Shown here one piece after another: positions 42,204-50,266 of a stretch of 64,000 bases of DNA. Origin of the DNA: Caballeronia glathei. Lineage in GTDB: Bacteria; Pseudomonadota; Gammaproteobacteria; Burkholderiales; Burkholderiaceae. Under the pieces are notes generated by a model. The model worked only from the letters and a program-made list of their open reading frames with translations. It had not been told where the DNA came from and did not search any database. The stretch lies in NCBI RefSeq assembly GCF_000698595.1, contig NZ_JFHC01000008.1, positions 1-64,000 of the forward strand, given 5' to 3'. A program made the position numbers and the translations under genes. The stretch's first letter is position 1. Every line of letters starts with the position of its first letter.

Positions 42204-42236
42204 CGAAAAAAAACCGGCTCATCAGCCGGATTCTTT
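42204..42236 (-). terminator. Terminator between tRNA units 2 and 3
   Basis: CCGGCT (42214-42219) pairs with AGCCGG (42224-42229), with a T-run after it on the minus strand; same element as at 41902-41932. Confidence 0.75.
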
Positions 42237-42254
42237 GCAATTCACAAGACTGGT

Positions 42255-42331
42255 TGGCGGAGCGGACGGGACTCGAACCCGCGACCCCCGGCGTGACAGG
42301 CCGGTATTCTAACCAACTGAACTACCGCTCC
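42255..42331 (-). tRNA. tRNA-Asp (GTC), copy 3
   Basis: Anticodon GTC, encoded CCA; identical to the other copies. Confidence 0.97.
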
Positions 42332-42407
42332 AACTCTTCCATCGGTTTGAGAAAGCTTCACCGCTCTCGCAAACTTGCAGCGCTTTTACTAGCAGCCGCC
42401 GATGTTT

Positions 42408-42483
42408 TGGCGTCCCCTAGGGGATTCGAACCCCTGTACTCACCGTGAAAGGGTGATGTCCTAGGCCTCTAGACGAAGGGGAC
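42408..42483 (-). tRNA. tRNA-Glu (TTC), copy 3
   Basis: Anticodon TTC, encoded CCA. The first Glu gene met by transcription from the promoter at 42575-42603. Confidence 0.97.
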
Positions 42484-42574
42484 AGAAACTTGGGTAAATC
42501 TCTGTCTTGCTACTGTTTGTCACTTATTTGCCACTTGCTCGCTAACCGATTGTGCCGCATCAGCGAAGACCGAA

Positions 42575-42603
42575 ATTATATACAGCATTTCGATACTTGT
42601 GAA
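42575..42603 (-). promoter_or_regulatory. Sigma-70-type promoter for the tRNA-Glu/Asp units
   Basis: On the minus strand: -35 TTCACA (42598-42603), a 17-bp spacer and a perfect -10 TATAAT (42575-42580), about 90 bp before tRNA-Glu copy 3. Confidence 0.85.
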
Positions 42604-42641
42604 GTCTTTTTTGCGATGAACCGTACCTGCAAAAAGACTTC
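42601..42641. repeat. Inverted repeat between tRNA-Ala and the Glu/Asp promoter
   Basis: GAAGTCTTTTTTGC (42601-42614) and GCAAAAAGACTTC (42629-42641) are complementary except for one extra T, around a 14-base loop. The first arm overlaps the promoter -35. Could end the tRNA-Ala transcript or bind a protein. Confidence 0.65.
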
Positions 42642-42652
42642 AAACCGTTCTG

Positions 42653-42728
<76 letters not shown>

Positions 42729-42746
42729 TTGCAGAACAGAAACGAG

Positions 42747-42775
42747 ATTCTAAAGGGCGCTTTTGAAGTTGTAAA
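42747..42775 (-). promoter_or_regulatory. Sigma-70-type promoter for tRNA-Ala
   Basis: On the minus strand: -35 TTTACA (42770-42775), 17-bp spacer, -10 TAGAAT (42747-42752), starting transcription about 12 bp before the tRNA. Confidence 0.85.
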
Positions 42776-42901
42776 TACCCTTTGACGCGCTATCCGAAAA
42801 TTTTTCGTCTTCCTGCATGAGTTGCGGATGCTTCATCGACGAGGCAGCCGGGACAGTGCGAACGCAGCCGTTCACCGCGTCCCGGCGTGCTCATGTGTGT
42901 T

Positions 42902-44311
42902 TCATGCTCGCGCCTTGTCGAGCCGCGCCAGCACGGTCTCACGGCCGAACAGCATCAGCACCGCATCGATCGACGGCGTGTGCGTCGTGCCCGCCACGAG
43001 CAGGCGCACCGGCATCGCGAGTTGCGGCATCTTGAGCTTGTGCGCCGCAAGCGTCGCCTTGAACGCGGCAAGAATCGCCTCCTTGCTCCATTCGACGTCG
43101 GCGAGCGCCGTGCGCAGATCGGCGATCGCCGGGCGCACCGCGTCGGTGACGTGCTGCGCGAAGGCTTCCGGCTCGATCACCGGCTCCTTGTAGAACATCG
43201 CGGCGTTGTCGGCGATTTCCTTCACCGTCGACGCCCGGTCCTTCAGGAGCGCGATCACCAGTTCGAGCGGCGCGCCCTGCTCGATCGCCGGTGCGTCGAT
43301 GTCGAGCTGCGCGAGAAACGGCTTCGCGAGCGTCGCGAGGCGCGCGTTGTCCGCTTCCTTGATGTAATGCGCGTTGAGCCAGTTCAGCTTGTCGTGGTCG
43401 TACTGCGCGGGCGACTTGCCGAGGTGATCGAGATCGAACCACTCGACGAACTGCTCGCGCGAGAAAATCTCGGCATCGCCATGCGACCAGCCGAGGCGCG
43501 CGAGGTAGTTCAGCACCGCTTCGGGCAGGTAGCCGGCATCGCGATAGCCCGTCACGCTCATCGCGCCGTGACGCTTGCTCATCTTCTCGCCCTGCTCGTT
43601 CAGCACGGTCGGCAGGTGCGCGTAGACCGGCACCTCGCCGCCGAGCGCGCGCAGGATGTTGATCTGGCGCGGCGTGTTGTTCACGTGGTCGTCGCCGCGG
43701 ATCACATGGGTGATGTTCATGTCGAGATCATCGACCACCACACAGAAGTTGTACGTCGGCGTGCCGTCGGGGCGCGCGATCACGAGGTCGTCGAGCTCCT
43801 CGTTCGAGATCTCGACCGTGCCCTTCACCGCGTCGTCCCAGTTCACCACGCCGTTGAGCGGGTTGCGAAAGCGCACGACGGGCGTCACGCCTTCCGGCAC
43901 CGGCGGCAGCACCTTGCCCGGCTCGGGGCGCCAGGTGCCGTCGTAGCGGGGCTTCTCGCCGGCCGCGCGCTGGCGCTCGCGCAGCGCGTCGAGTTCTTCC
44001 GTCGACATATAGCAATGGTATGCCAGCCCCTTTTCGAGCATCTGCGCGACGACCTCGCGATACCGGTCCATCCGCTGCATCTGGTAGTACGGGCCTTCGT
44101 CGAAATCGAGGCCGAGCCATTGCATGCCTTCGAGGATCGCTTCGACGGATGCGTCGGTCGAACGCTCGAGATCGGTGTCTTCGATGCGCAGCACGAAGGT
44201 GCCCTTCATCTTGCGCGCGAACGCCCACGGATAGAGCGCGGAGCGGATGTTGCCGAGATGGATGAAGCCGGTCGGGCTCGGGGCGAAGCGGGTACGGACT
44301 TGCGTGGTCAT
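42902..44311 (-). CDS. gltX: Glutamyl-tRNA synthetase
   Basis: Charges tRNA-Glu with glutamate. The 469-residue class I synthetase has the HIGH-type motif [15 protein letters not shown] near the N-terminus and the KMSKRHGA (KMSKS-type) motif at about 240-250; the C-terminal anticodon-binding domain follows. No four-Cys zinc-binding motif is obvious in the Zn-ribbon region ([19 protein letters not shown] has one Cys before it). It stands 173 bp upstream of the tRNA-Ala gene on the same strand and next to three tRNA-Glu genes. Start ATG at 44311. Confidence 0.97.
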   Translation of the reverse strand: MTTQVRTRFAPSPTGFIHLGNIRSALYPWAFARKMKGTFVLRIEDTDLERSTDASVEAILEGMQWLGLDFDEGPYYQMQRMDRYREVVAQMLEKGLAYHCYMSTEELDALRERQRAAGEKPRYDGTWRPEPGKVLPPVPEGVTPVVRFRNPLNGVVNWDDAVKGTVEISNEELDDLVIARPDGTPTYNFCVVVDDLDMNITHVIRGDDHVNNTPRQINILRALGGEVPVYAHLPTVLNEQGEKMSKRHGAMSVTGYRDAGYLPEAVLNYLARLGWSHGDAEIFSREQFVEWFDLDHLGKSPAQYDHDKLNWLNAHYIKEADNARLATLAKPFLAQLDIDAPAIEQGAPLELVIALLKDRASTVKEIADNAAMFYKEPVIEPEAFAQHVTDAVRPAIADLRTALADVEWSKEAILAAFKATLAAHKLKMPQLAMPVRLLVAGTTHTPSIDAVLMLFGRETVLARLDKARA

Positions 44312-44628
44312 GGGCTCTTACTCGATGGCGGAATGCGTTCGCGGCGCGGGCCGCCGTTCCAGGCAGCCGGCTAAGGCCGCCTTGAGCGTGGGCTGCATCA
44401 GGCTGCGAAGCCTGATGCAGCCCGCGAACGATGCGTCGACGACCGGCCGCCCGCGCGCCCTGAAGCAAACTGCGCGCGATGCACGGCCGTTCAAAATGAG
44501 ACGGAATTATACTCGCCGCCCGCATTGCGCCGGCGCGGGCAGATGGACTTGCATTATGATGTGCGCGCCGTTTTCTGCGCACGTCATCGGAGCGATTGCG
44601 CCCGAACGCAACGCCGCTGGAGAATTTC
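44312..44628. other. gltX-patatin divergent spacer with a long hairpin
   Basis: No gene is supported. The striking part is a perfect 15-bp stem with a GCGA loop at 44390-44423. The rest shows no promoter I can assign with confidence for either gene; GGAG at 44619-44622 is the ribosome-binding site of the patatin-like gene. Confidence 0.6.
44387..44426. repeat. Perfect hairpin with GCGA tetraloop
   Basis: GGGCTGCATCAGGCT (44390-44404) pairs perfectly with AGCCTGATGCAGCCC (44409-44423) around GCGA (44405-44408), a GNRA loop on the plus strand. Three more pairs, one of them G-T, extend it to 44387-44426. No T-run follows. Confidence 0.8.
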
Positions 44629-45558
44629 TTGAACTCATCGCCCCCTCGTCTTTCGCGCCGCGCCTTTTCAGCGGCGGCGGCGGCGGCCGTGCTCGCCGCC
44701 TGCACCTCGGCCGGCCGCCCCACTCAGCCGGCGAGCGCCAGCGCGCCGCCGAAGACCGAGCCGCCACGCCCGCTTCGCATCGGCCTCGCGCTCGGCGGGG
44801 GCGCGGCGCGCGGGTTCGCGCACATCGGCGTGATCAAGGCGCTCGAAGCGCGCAACGTGCGCGTCGACCTGCTCGCCGGCACGAGCGCGGGGTCGGTGAT
44901 CGCGGCGCTGTCCGCGTCGGGGATGAACGGCATCGCGATCAACAAGCTCGCGCTGACCATGGACGAAGCGTCGATCAGCGACTGGGCGATGCCCTTTCGC
45001 GCGCGCGGCATCCTGCAGGGCGTCGCGTTGCAGAACTACCTGAACAGGACACTGGAGAACCGGCCGATCGAAAAGATGGCGCGGCCGCTCGGCATCGTCG
45101 CGACCGACCTGAAGACCGGCCAGCCGATCCTTTTTCAGCGCGGCAACACCGGCATCGCGGTGCGGGCGTCGTGCAGCGTGCCGTCGATCTTCGAGCCGGT
45201 GAAGATCGGCGGGCACGAATATGTGGACGGGGGCCTCGTGAGCCCCGTGCCCGCCGCGTTCGCGCGCAAGATGGGCGCGGATTTCGTGATCGCCGTCGAT
45301 ATTTCGGCGCGTCCGGAGACGGCGCTCACGCAAAGTTCGTTCGACGTGCTGATGCAGACATTCACGATCATGGGCCAGACCATCAAGGCCTACGAGCTCG
45401 ACAAATACGCGGACGCCGTGATCCGGCCGAATCTCGCGGCGATGAGCGGCAGCGACTTCGGCCAGCGCAACGCCGCGATTCTCGCGGGCGAAGAAGCGGT
45501 CGCGCGGATCTGGCCGGAGCTTCAGCAGCAACTGGCGGGGCGCGCCGCGACCGCCTGA
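44629..45558 (+). CDS. Patatin-like phospholipase, probable lipoprotein
   Basis: Serine lipid acyl hydrolase of 309 residues from the TTG at 44629 (GGAG six bases upstream); a longer frame begins at 44596. The N-terminus is an Arg-Arg signal (SRRAFSAAAAAAVLAAC) with lipobox LAAC (Cys25), so the protein should be membrane-anchored. The patatin dyad is visible: oxyanion GGGAARG, nucleophile GTSAG (Ser86) and the Asp of DGG (Asp200). This resembles the NTE/RssA group. The gene is followed by a strong terminator and diverges from gltX. Confidence 0.88.
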   Translation: MNSSPPRLSRRAFSAAAAAAVLAACTSAGRPTQPASASAPPKTEPPRPLRIGLALGGGAARGFAHIGVIKALEARNVRVDLLAGTSAGSVIAALSASGMNGIAINKLALTMDEASISDWAMPFRARGILQGVALQNYLNRTLENRPIEKMARPLGIVATDLKTGQPILFQRGNTGIAVRASCSVPSIFEPVKIGGHEYVDGGLVSPVPAAFARKMGADFVIAVDISARPETALTQSSFDVLMQTFTIMGQTIKAYELDKYADAVIRPNLAAMSGSDFGQRNAAILAGEEAVARIWPELQQQLAGRAATA

Positions 45559-45568
45559 ATCAGAACGA

Positions 45569-45603
45569 CAAAAAGCCTGCTTCCGAAAAAGCAGGCTTTT
45601 TTG
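45569..45603. terminator. Bidirectional terminator, patatin and NlpC/P60 genes
   Basis: AAAAGCCTGC (45571-45580) pairs with GCAGGCTTTT (45591-45600), with T-run continuing. Serves the two convergent genes. Confidence 0.92.
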
Positions 45604-45667
45604 ATCGACCACCTGAAGCGCAAGAGCGCCGTGATCCGCGCTACTGCCGTGCGCGGAACGTGCCCTG

Positions 45668-46336
45668 TCAGTTCGTCGCGCCGATGGTTGCGCTTACGCG
45701 CTGGCGTAGTTCGCTGGCGTCCGCCGGGAAGTTCGCTTCGATGCGGCGCGCGCCGGTGTAGCGCTTTTCCCAGTAGCTGTTTTCCATGTCGTCGACGCGA
45801 ATCGTGCTGCCGGTAGAGGGCGAATGCACGAACTTGTTGTCGCCGATATAGATGCCGACATGCGAGAACGAGCGGCGCATCGTGTTGAAGAACACGAGAT
45901 CGCCCGGCTTCAGTTCGCTCACGCGGACCTTCTCGCCCACGCGGCTCATTTCCTCGGCACGGCGCGGCAGCGTCATGCCGAGCGTGTCCTGGAAGACGTA
46001 GCGCACGAAACCGCTGCAGTCGAGGCCGGAGTCAGGCGTGTCGCCGCCCCAGCGGTAACGCACGCCGATCATGTTCAGCGCGCCGACGACGACGTCGCCT
46101 GCCTTGCTGGCCATGCCGGAGAGAAAGGACTTGGTCTTGCCGCTCGCATTGTTGCCGGAATCGGCATCGGGGTAGACATCGTTTGCTTTAGACGACGAAA
46201 AAATGCCATTGCTGGCATTTTGACTGGAATTGTTCACTTCGTCGGCGAACGCCGCTGAAGTTGCTGTCATCAGTAGGCCGATCAACATGCCGGCGGCGGC
46301 GCGGAAGCATGTCTGAGTCAAGGTGATTGGCTGCAT
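45668..46336 (-). CDS. Secreted NlpC/P60 (C40) cell-wall hydrolase
   Basis: Predicted peptidoglycan endopeptidase of 222 residues. A signal peptide (about 1-31, ending SAAFA) directs it to the periplasm; the Ser/Asn-rich stretch (about 35-70) is followed by the C40 catalytic domain with DCSGFV (catalytic Cys107), SHVGIY (His159) and VHSPSTG (His171). Such enzymes cut between D-Glu and diaminopimelate in stem peptides. It is transcribed alone, downstream of a 144-bp AT-rich spacer and divergent from nothing on that side; the yej genes end 144 bp upstream. Confidence 0.9.
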   Translation of the reverse strand: MQPITLTQTCFRAAAGMLIGLLMTATSAAFADEVNNSSQNASNGIFSSSKANDVYPDADSGNNASGKTKSFLSGMASKAGDVVVGALNMIGVRYRWGGDTPDSGLDCSGFVRYVFQDTLGMTLPRRAEEMSRVGEKVRVSELKPGDLVFFNTMRRSFSHVGIYIGDNKFVHSPSTGSTIRVDDMENSYWEKRYTGARRIEANFPADASELRQRVSATIGATN

Positions 46337-46480
46337 CGGGCTGTAGTTTTTGCTAATAAAGGCTGAAAAATCAGAGGCATACGTAAAGTTTGGACGATAC
46401 TAGCTAGGAATTATTTGCCTGTCAAAAGGAATAGAAAAATACAATCGAGACACGCACCTAATTGGTGAGAAGGGTGAAAT

Positions 46481-48079
46481 TCAAGCTTGCAAGGCTGCTT
46501 TCAGAAGCTTTCGCGTGTACTCGTGAGACGGCTTCGAAAAAATTCTCTCCACATCGCCCGTTTCCACGACGATTCCGTTCTGCATCACTGCGACGCGATG
46601 CGCCATCGCGCCGATGACCTCGAGGTCGTGGCTGATGAACACGTATCCGAGGTCATATTTCTTCTGTAGTTCCGCAAGAAGTTTCAGGACCTGCATCTGG
46701 ATCGAAACGTCGAGCGCGCTCGTCGGTTCATCGAGGATCAGGATGCGGGGTTCCAGCACGAGCGCCCGCGCGATCGCGATGCGTTGCCGCTGGCCGCCCG
46801 AGAACTCGTGCGGATAACGGCTCAACGCCGTGCGGTCCATGCCGACTTCGCGCAATACCGACACGACTTTGGCGTGCCGCGCGGCGGCGTCGAGTTCCGG
46901 GCGATGCAGCGCGAGCCCCTCGCTCACGATCCGCTCGATCGTGTGCCGCGGCGAGAGCGAGCTGAACGGGTCCTGGAACACGACCTGCATGTTCGAGCGC
47001 AGCACGGTCTTGTCGCGCCCGCGATAGTCGGCAAGCGCCCTGCCCTGGAATTCCACGTTGCCGTGCGAGATGCGCTGAAGGCCGAGGAGCGCCATCGCGA
47101 GCGTCGATTTGCCCGAGCCCGATTCGCCGACGATGCCGAGCGTCTCGCCCTGGCGAACGGAGATCGACACCTTGTCGACCGCCTTGAAGGTGCCGCGCCG
47201 GAACCAGCCGGACACGCCGCGCAGCTTGGTCGAGTAATCGACCGAGACGTCCTTCGCGTCGATGAGCACGGGCGAAAGCGGCAGCACCGGCAGCACCGCC
47301 CGCTGCGGACGGCTTTGCAACAGGCGCTGCGTATACGGATGCTGCGGCGACGTGAAGATCGCCTCGACCGTGCCGCTTTCGACGAGCACCCCCCGCTCCA
47401 TCACCGCGATGCGCTGCGCGAACCGGCGCACGAGATTCAGGTCGTGCGTGATGAGCAGCACGGCCATGCCGCGTTTCTCGGCTTCGTCGCGCTGCAGCTC
47501 GAGCAGCAGATCGACGATCTGCGCGCGGATCGTCACGTCGAGCGCGGTGGTCGGCTCGTCGGCGAGCAGAAGGCGCGGGCGGCACGCGAGCGCCATCGCG
47601 ATCATCACCCGCTGGCGCTGGCCGCCCGAAAGCTGATGCGGATAGCTGTCGATACGGCGCGCCGGCTCCGTGATCCCGGTGCGCGCGAGCAGCTCGATCG
47701 CACGCTTTCGGGCTTCGCGCGGCGGCACGCCGTCGTGGAGCTGGATCGTCTCGATGATCTGGTCGCCGACCGTGTAGAGCGGGTTGAGCGCCGTCATCGG
47801 CTCCTGGAAGATCATCGCGATGTCGGAGCCGCGCAGGCCGCGCATCGCGTGCTCGCTCTTCGTGAGCAGTTCTTCGCCCGCGAATCGGATCGAGCCGGAC
47901 AGTTCGGCGTCGCGCAGGAGGCGCAGGATCGACAGCGCCGTCACGCTCTTGCCCGAGCCCGACTCGCCGACGAGCGCCACGCGCTCGCCCGCCTCGATCG
48001 TGAGGGTCACGTCGTCGACGGCGAGCGTCTCGCCGAAACGCACGCGCAGCTTGTCGATGTGCAGCAGTGGCGCGCTCAC
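46481..48079 (-). CDS. yejF: Peptide ABC transporter, dual ATP-binding protein YejF
   Basis: ATPase of the YejABEF peptide/microcin C-type importer. The 532-residue protein carries two complete ABC domains (about 1-260 and 275-532), each with Walker A GESGSGKS, a signature LSGGQRQRV or FSGGQRQRI, and Walker B LLLADEP or LILDEPT, as in YejF. The GTG start (48079) overlaps the yejE stop as GTGA. It is the last gene of yejA-yejB-yejE-yejF. No terminator is obvious after it. The substrate range is inferred from the family. Confidence 0.93.
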   Translation of the reverse strand: MSAPLLHIDKLRVRFGETLAVDDVTLTIEAGERVALVGESGSGKSVTALSILRLLRDAELSGSIRFAGEELLTKSEHAMRGLRGSDIAMIFQEPMTALNPLYTVGDQIIETIQLHDGVPPREARKRAIELLARTGITEPARRIDSYPHQLSGGQRQRVMIAMALACRPRLLLADEPTTALDVTIRAQIVDLLLELQRDEAEKRGMAVLLITHDLNLVRRFAQRIAVMERGVLVESGTVEAIFTSPQHPYTQRLLQSRPQRAVLPVLPLSPVLIDAKDVSVDYSTKLRGVSGWFRRGTFKAVDKVSISVRQGETLGIVGESGSGKSTLAMALLGLQRISHGNVEFQGRALADYRGRDKTVLRSNMQVVFQDPFSSLSPRHTIERIVSEGLALHRPELDAAARHAKVVSVLREVGMDRTALSRYPHEFSGGQRQRIAIARALVLEPRILILDEPTSALDVSIQMQVLKLLAELQKKYDLGYVFISHDLEVIGAMAHRVAVMQNGIVVETGDVERIFSKPSHEYTRKLLKAALQA

Positions 48080-49188
48080 CGGCCGCCTCCGGCCTTGATC
48101 GCATCGGCAATGCGCGTATCGAGCGCATTGCGCAGCGCGTCACCCATGAAGGTCAGGAGCAGGAGCGTCGCGACCAGCACGCCGAAGGTCGAAAGCGAGA
48201 TCCACCACGCGTCGAGATTGGCCTTGCCCTGCGCGAGCAGTTCGCCGAGCGAAGGCGTCGGCGACGGCACGCCGAGCCCGAGAAAATCGAGGCTGGTGAG
48301 CGCGAGGATCGCGCCGCTCATGCGAAACGGCAGGAACGTGATGACGGGCGTGAGGCTGTTCGGCAGCACGTGACGCCAGATGATCTGCCAGTTCGACAGC
48401 CCCATCGCCCGCGCCGCGCGCACGTAGTCCTGCGTGCGGTTGCGCAGGAACTCGGCGCGCACGTAGTCCGACAGCCCGATCCAGCCGAACAGCGACAGCA
48501 GCACGACGAGCAGAAGGAGACTCGGCTCGAAGATCGACGCGAAGATGATCAGGAGGTAAAGCTCCGGCAGCGCGCTCCAGATCTCGATGAGGCGCTGCCC
48601 CGTGATATCCGTCCTGCCGCCGAAATAGCCCTGCACCGCGCCCGCCAGCACGCCGAGCACGGTGCCGATCACCGTCAGTACGAGCCCGAACAGCACCGAC
48701 ACGCGAAAGCCGTACACGAGGCGCGCGAACACGTCGCGCCCGCGGTCGTCGGTGCCGAGCCAGTTCTCGCGCGACGGCGGCGCCGGGTTCGAGCCCTTCG
48801 AGAAGTAGTTCAGCGTGTCGTAGTAATAGTGGTTCGGCGGATAGATCGCGAAGTTGCCGGGCGCGCTGAAGCGGTCGCGGATATACGGATCGAGATAGTC
48901 GGCGGGTGTTGGAAAGTCGCCGCCGAAAGTCGTCTCGGCATACGTCTTCACGAGCGGAAAGTAAAGCTGCCCCTGATAGCGCACGACGAGCGGCTTGTCG
49001 TTCGACCACAGCGGGCCCGCCAGGCTGATCATGAACGCGGCGACGAATACGATCAGGCTCCAGTAGCCCAGCCGATGGTGCCTGAAGCGCATCCAGACGC
49101 GCCGGCCCGGCGTCATCGAGGCGTGCGCCCTGAGCGGCTGGCCGTCTGTTGCGGCGGCGGTGCGCCGTGACGATGCGGCTCGGTTCAA
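48076..49188 (-). CDS. yejE: Peptide ABC transporter permease YejE
   Basis: Inner-membrane permease of the YejABEF system, 370 residues from a TTG at 49188 with GGAG in the end of yejB just upstream; an ATG at 49116 (MTPGRRVWMRFRHHRLGYW) is an alternative 24 residues shorter. It has six or so helices, a long periplasmic loop after the first one (about 60-160), and the EAA-type cytoplasmic loop around YVRAARAMGLSNWQIIWRHVLPN. It ends in a 4-bp overlap with yejF. Confidence 0.9.
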   Translation of the reverse strand: MNRAASSRRTAAATDGQPLRAHASMTPGRRVWMRFRHHRLGYWSLIVFVAAFMISLAGPLWSNDKPLVVRYQGQLYFPLVKTYAETTFGGDFPTPADYLDPYIRDRFSAPGNFAIYPPNHYYYDTLNYFSKGSNPAPPSRENWLGTDDRGRDVFARLVYGFRVSVLFGLVLTVIGTVLGVLAGAVQGYFGGRTDITGQRLIEIWSALPELYLLIIFASIFEPSLLLLVVLLSLFGWIGLSDYVRAEFLRNRTQDYVRAARAMGLSNWQIIWRHVLPNSLTPVITFLPFRMSGAILALTSLDFLGLGVPSPTPSLGELLAQGKANLDAWWISLSTFGVLVATLLLLTFMGDALRNALDTRIADAIKAGGGR

Positions 49189-49189
49189 G

Positions 49190-50227
49190 TCAGCGCTCCA
49201 GTTGTTCGAATTGAATGCGAGGATCGACCCAGACGTAGCACAGGTCCGAGATCAGCTTGGTCGCAAGCCCGATCAGCGTGAAGAGATAAAGCGTGCCGAG
49301 CACGACCGGATAGTCGCGCCGCACGACGGATTCATAGGAGAGCAGGCCGAGGCCGTCGAGTGAAAAAAGCGTCTCGATGAGCAGGCTCCCCGTGAAGAAC
49401 GCGCCGATGAACGCCCCCGGAAAGCCGACGATCAGCGGCAGGAGCGCATTGCGGAAGACGTGCTTCCAAAGCACGCGCCGCTCCGAGAGCCCCTTCGCGC
49501 GCGCGGTCAGCACGTATTGCTTGCGGATCTCGTCGAGGAACGCGTTCTTCGTGAGCATCGTGATGACGGCGAAGCTGCCCACCACCGACGCCACCACCGG
49601 CAACGTGATGTGCCAGAGATAGTCGAGGATCTTGCCGCCGAGCGAGAGCGTCGCCCAGTTGTCCGAGGTGAGGTTGCGCAGCGGAAAGAGCTGCCAGAAC
49701 GTCCCGCCGCCGAACAGCACGAGCAGCAGCACGCCGAGCACGAAGCCTGGTATCGCGAAGCCGACGAGCACGACGAGGCTCGACGCGACATCGAATCTGG
49801 AGCCGTTGCGCACCGCCTTCGCGATGCCGAGCGGCACCGAGATCAGGTACGTGATGAGAAACGTCCACACGCCGATGCTGATGGACACCGGCAGCTTCGA
49901 GACGATCAGCGACCACACGCTCTGATGCCGGAAATAGCTGTCGCCGAGATCGAAGCGCACGAACTTGCCGAGCATCGAGAAATAGCGTTCGAGCGGCGGC
50001 TTGTCGAAACCGTAGAGCGCCTTGAGCTGCGCGACCTGCTGCGCATCGACGCCCGTGTGCGTGCGCATGCCGAACGACGCGCCCTGCTCGCTGCCGCGCC
50101 GCAGGTCGTGCACCGCCTGCTCGACGGGTCCGCCCGGCACGAACTGGATCACGACGAACGTGAGCGTGAGCACGCCGATCAACGTCGGGACCATCAGCAG
50201 GATGCGTTTGAGGATATAGCTCCACAT
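49190..50227 (-). CDS. yejB: Peptide ABC transporter permease YejB
   Basis: Inner-membrane permease, 345 residues, partner of YejE. N-terminus MWSYILKRILLMVPTLIGVLTLTF is the typical DppB/YejB first helix; the EAA loop is QYVLTARAKGLSERRVLWKHVFRNALLP. About six helices. The stop is one base from the start of yejE, and the SD of yejE lies within its last codons. It follows yejA by 39 bp. Confidence 0.93.
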   Translation of the reverse strand: MWSYILKRILLMVPTLIGVLTLTFVVIQFVPGGPVEQAVHDLRRGSEQGASFGMRTHTGVDAQQVAQLKALYGFDKPPLERYFSMLGKFVRFDLGDSYFRHQSVWSLIVSKLPVSISIGVWTFLITYLISVPLGIAKAVRNGSRFDVASSLVVLVGFAIPGFVLGVLLLVLFGGGTFWQLFPLRNLTSDNWATLSLGGKILDYLWHITLPVVASVVGSFAVITMLTKNAFLDEIRKQYVLTARAKGLSERRVLWKHVFRNALLPLIVGFPGAFIGAFFTGSLLIETLFSLDGLGLLSYESVVRRDYPVVLGTLYLFTLIGLATKLISDLCYVWVDPRIQFEQLER

Positions 50228-50266
50228 GGCGGCTGTCCGGTTCGGGTTGTTTCCTTCGCGTGGCGA

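Larger units (their letters stand above)
41649..42483 (-). repeat. 303-bp tandem unit: tRNA-Glu plus tRNA-Asp, three copies
   Basis: The tRNA-Asp starts (41649, 41952, 42255) and tRNA-Glu starts (41801, 42104, 42408) repeat at 303-304-bp spacing. Copies 1 and 2 are nearly identical throughout, including spacers, apart from a few bases; copy 3 has a diverged Glu-Asp spacer. This is a recent tandem duplication. Confidence 0.95.

Noticed and set aside
41897-42448. Short repeated frames beginning MAKKNRLISRILCN
   Set aside because: They run through tRNA-Asp and tRNA-Glu genes on the other strand; the repetition is due to the tRNA units.
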